From the NCBI GenBank assembly GCA_016206635.1, contig JACQRF010000093.1, positions 1 to 5,173 of the forward strand: a stretch of 5,173 nt of DNA, given 5' to 3'. Below the pieces are notes generated by a model. That model was given only the letters and a program-made list of their open reading frames with translations, did no database searches and was not told the DNA's origin. Origin of the DNA: Candidatus Omnitrophota bacterium. GTDB taxonomy: Bacteria; Omnitrophota; Gorgyraeia; 1-14-0-20-64-10; JACQQZ01. Shown here in pieces: positions 5,125-5,173 of this stretch (positions are counted from its first letter, which is position 1; every line of letters starts with the position of its first letter). Made by a program: the position numbers and the translations under genes.

Positions 5125-5173
5125 GCGATCACGGGGGAGGCGGGGGAGGCCCGCCCCGGTCAATTGACCGGGG
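5121..5173 (+). CDS. possible start of a downstream gene (partial)
   Basis: A GTG at 5121 overlaps the beta TGA as GTGA and opens a frame to the window end, reading SDHGGGGGGPPRSIDR. This overlap is typical of a coupled next gene, and subunit a or an accessory ATPase gene would be expected somewhere near. The glycine run comes from a G-rich stretch (5131-5150) and the last residues from a palindrome, so the visible 17 codons identify nothing. GGACGAG upstream (5109-5115) is at best a weak ribosome site. It could equally be a non-coding gap. Confidence 0.35.
   Translation, partial: MSDHGGGGGGPPRSIDR
5154..5173. repeat. perfect 20-bp palindrome after atpD
   Basis: CCCCGGTCAATTGACCGGGG is a perfect palindrome with no spacer, ending exactly at the window edge; it may extend further if the preceding CCG finds a partner to the right. 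It could be a repeat like the others in this operon, the stem of a hairpin after beta, or a protein-binding site. No T-run can be judged because the window ends here. Confidence 0.7.

Noticed and set aside
3736..5163. Long open frame on the minus strand across beta
   Set aside because: Same reason: a GC-rich shadow of a conserved gene, with a low-complexity His/Arg/Pro-rich product.
210..5169. Shared TTGACC at or near three palindromes (210-215, 617-622, 5164-5169) as a common insertion signal
   Set aside because: The same six bases occur several more times inside ordinary ATPase coding sequence (for example near 2453, 2611, 4160 and 4764), so the sharing is not meaningful.

Overview
The window is a tightly packed, single-strand (+) operon encoding most of a divergent F-type (F1Fo) ATP synthase. 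The readable order is epsilon (62-376), c (373-582), a b-delta hybrid stalk protein (664-1386), alpha (1400-2893), gamma (2894-3739) and beta (3739-5124). A further reading frame may start at the beta stop codon (GTG at 5121) and run off the window. Another may end at 60-62, overlapping the epsilon start. Almost every junction is an overlap or near-contact (ATGA, TAA|GTG, TAATG, GTGA), so the genes are probably co-transcribed and translationally coupled. No rRNA, tRNA, CRISPR array or transposase is visible, and there is no stretch over 300 bases without a gene.

The enzyme is not a textbook housekeeping operon (a-c-b-delta-alpha-gamma-beta-epsilon). Epsilon comes first and beta last, and there is no separate delta gene. 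The b protein carries only a delta/OSCP-like C-terminal domain. Epsilon consists only of its beta-sandwich domain. Subunit a is not in the window. The order is a circular permutation of the 'alternate' F1Fo ATPase (N-ATPase) layout, beta-epsilon-...-a-c-b-alpha-gamma, which also lacks delta. However, the c subunit has lost the known Na+ ligands and most of the helix-1 glycine motif. The catalytic residues of beta and the arginine finger of alpha are intact, so the complex is predicted to be catalytically competent, with protons the more likely coupling ion.

The second striking feature is a set of palindromes placed at or inside gene junctions: a REP-like hairpin just before epsilon (core 9-31), a 68-bp near-perfect palindrome inserted in frame inside epsilon (215-282), a hairpin with 19-bp arms between c and b (597-639), and a perfect 20-bp palindrome just after beta (5154-5173). 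The epsilon insertion adds about 23 Pro/Gly/Thr-rich residues in the turn between two beta-strands, much like the protein-coding palindromic elements known from Rickettsia.

The organism is a bacterium of high GC content with many GTG starts and compact coupled genes. The repeat content and the divergent ATPase fit a poorly cultured lineage (for example the PVC/Omnitrophota or NC10-type range), but the sequence alone does not fix a phylum and this is only a guess.
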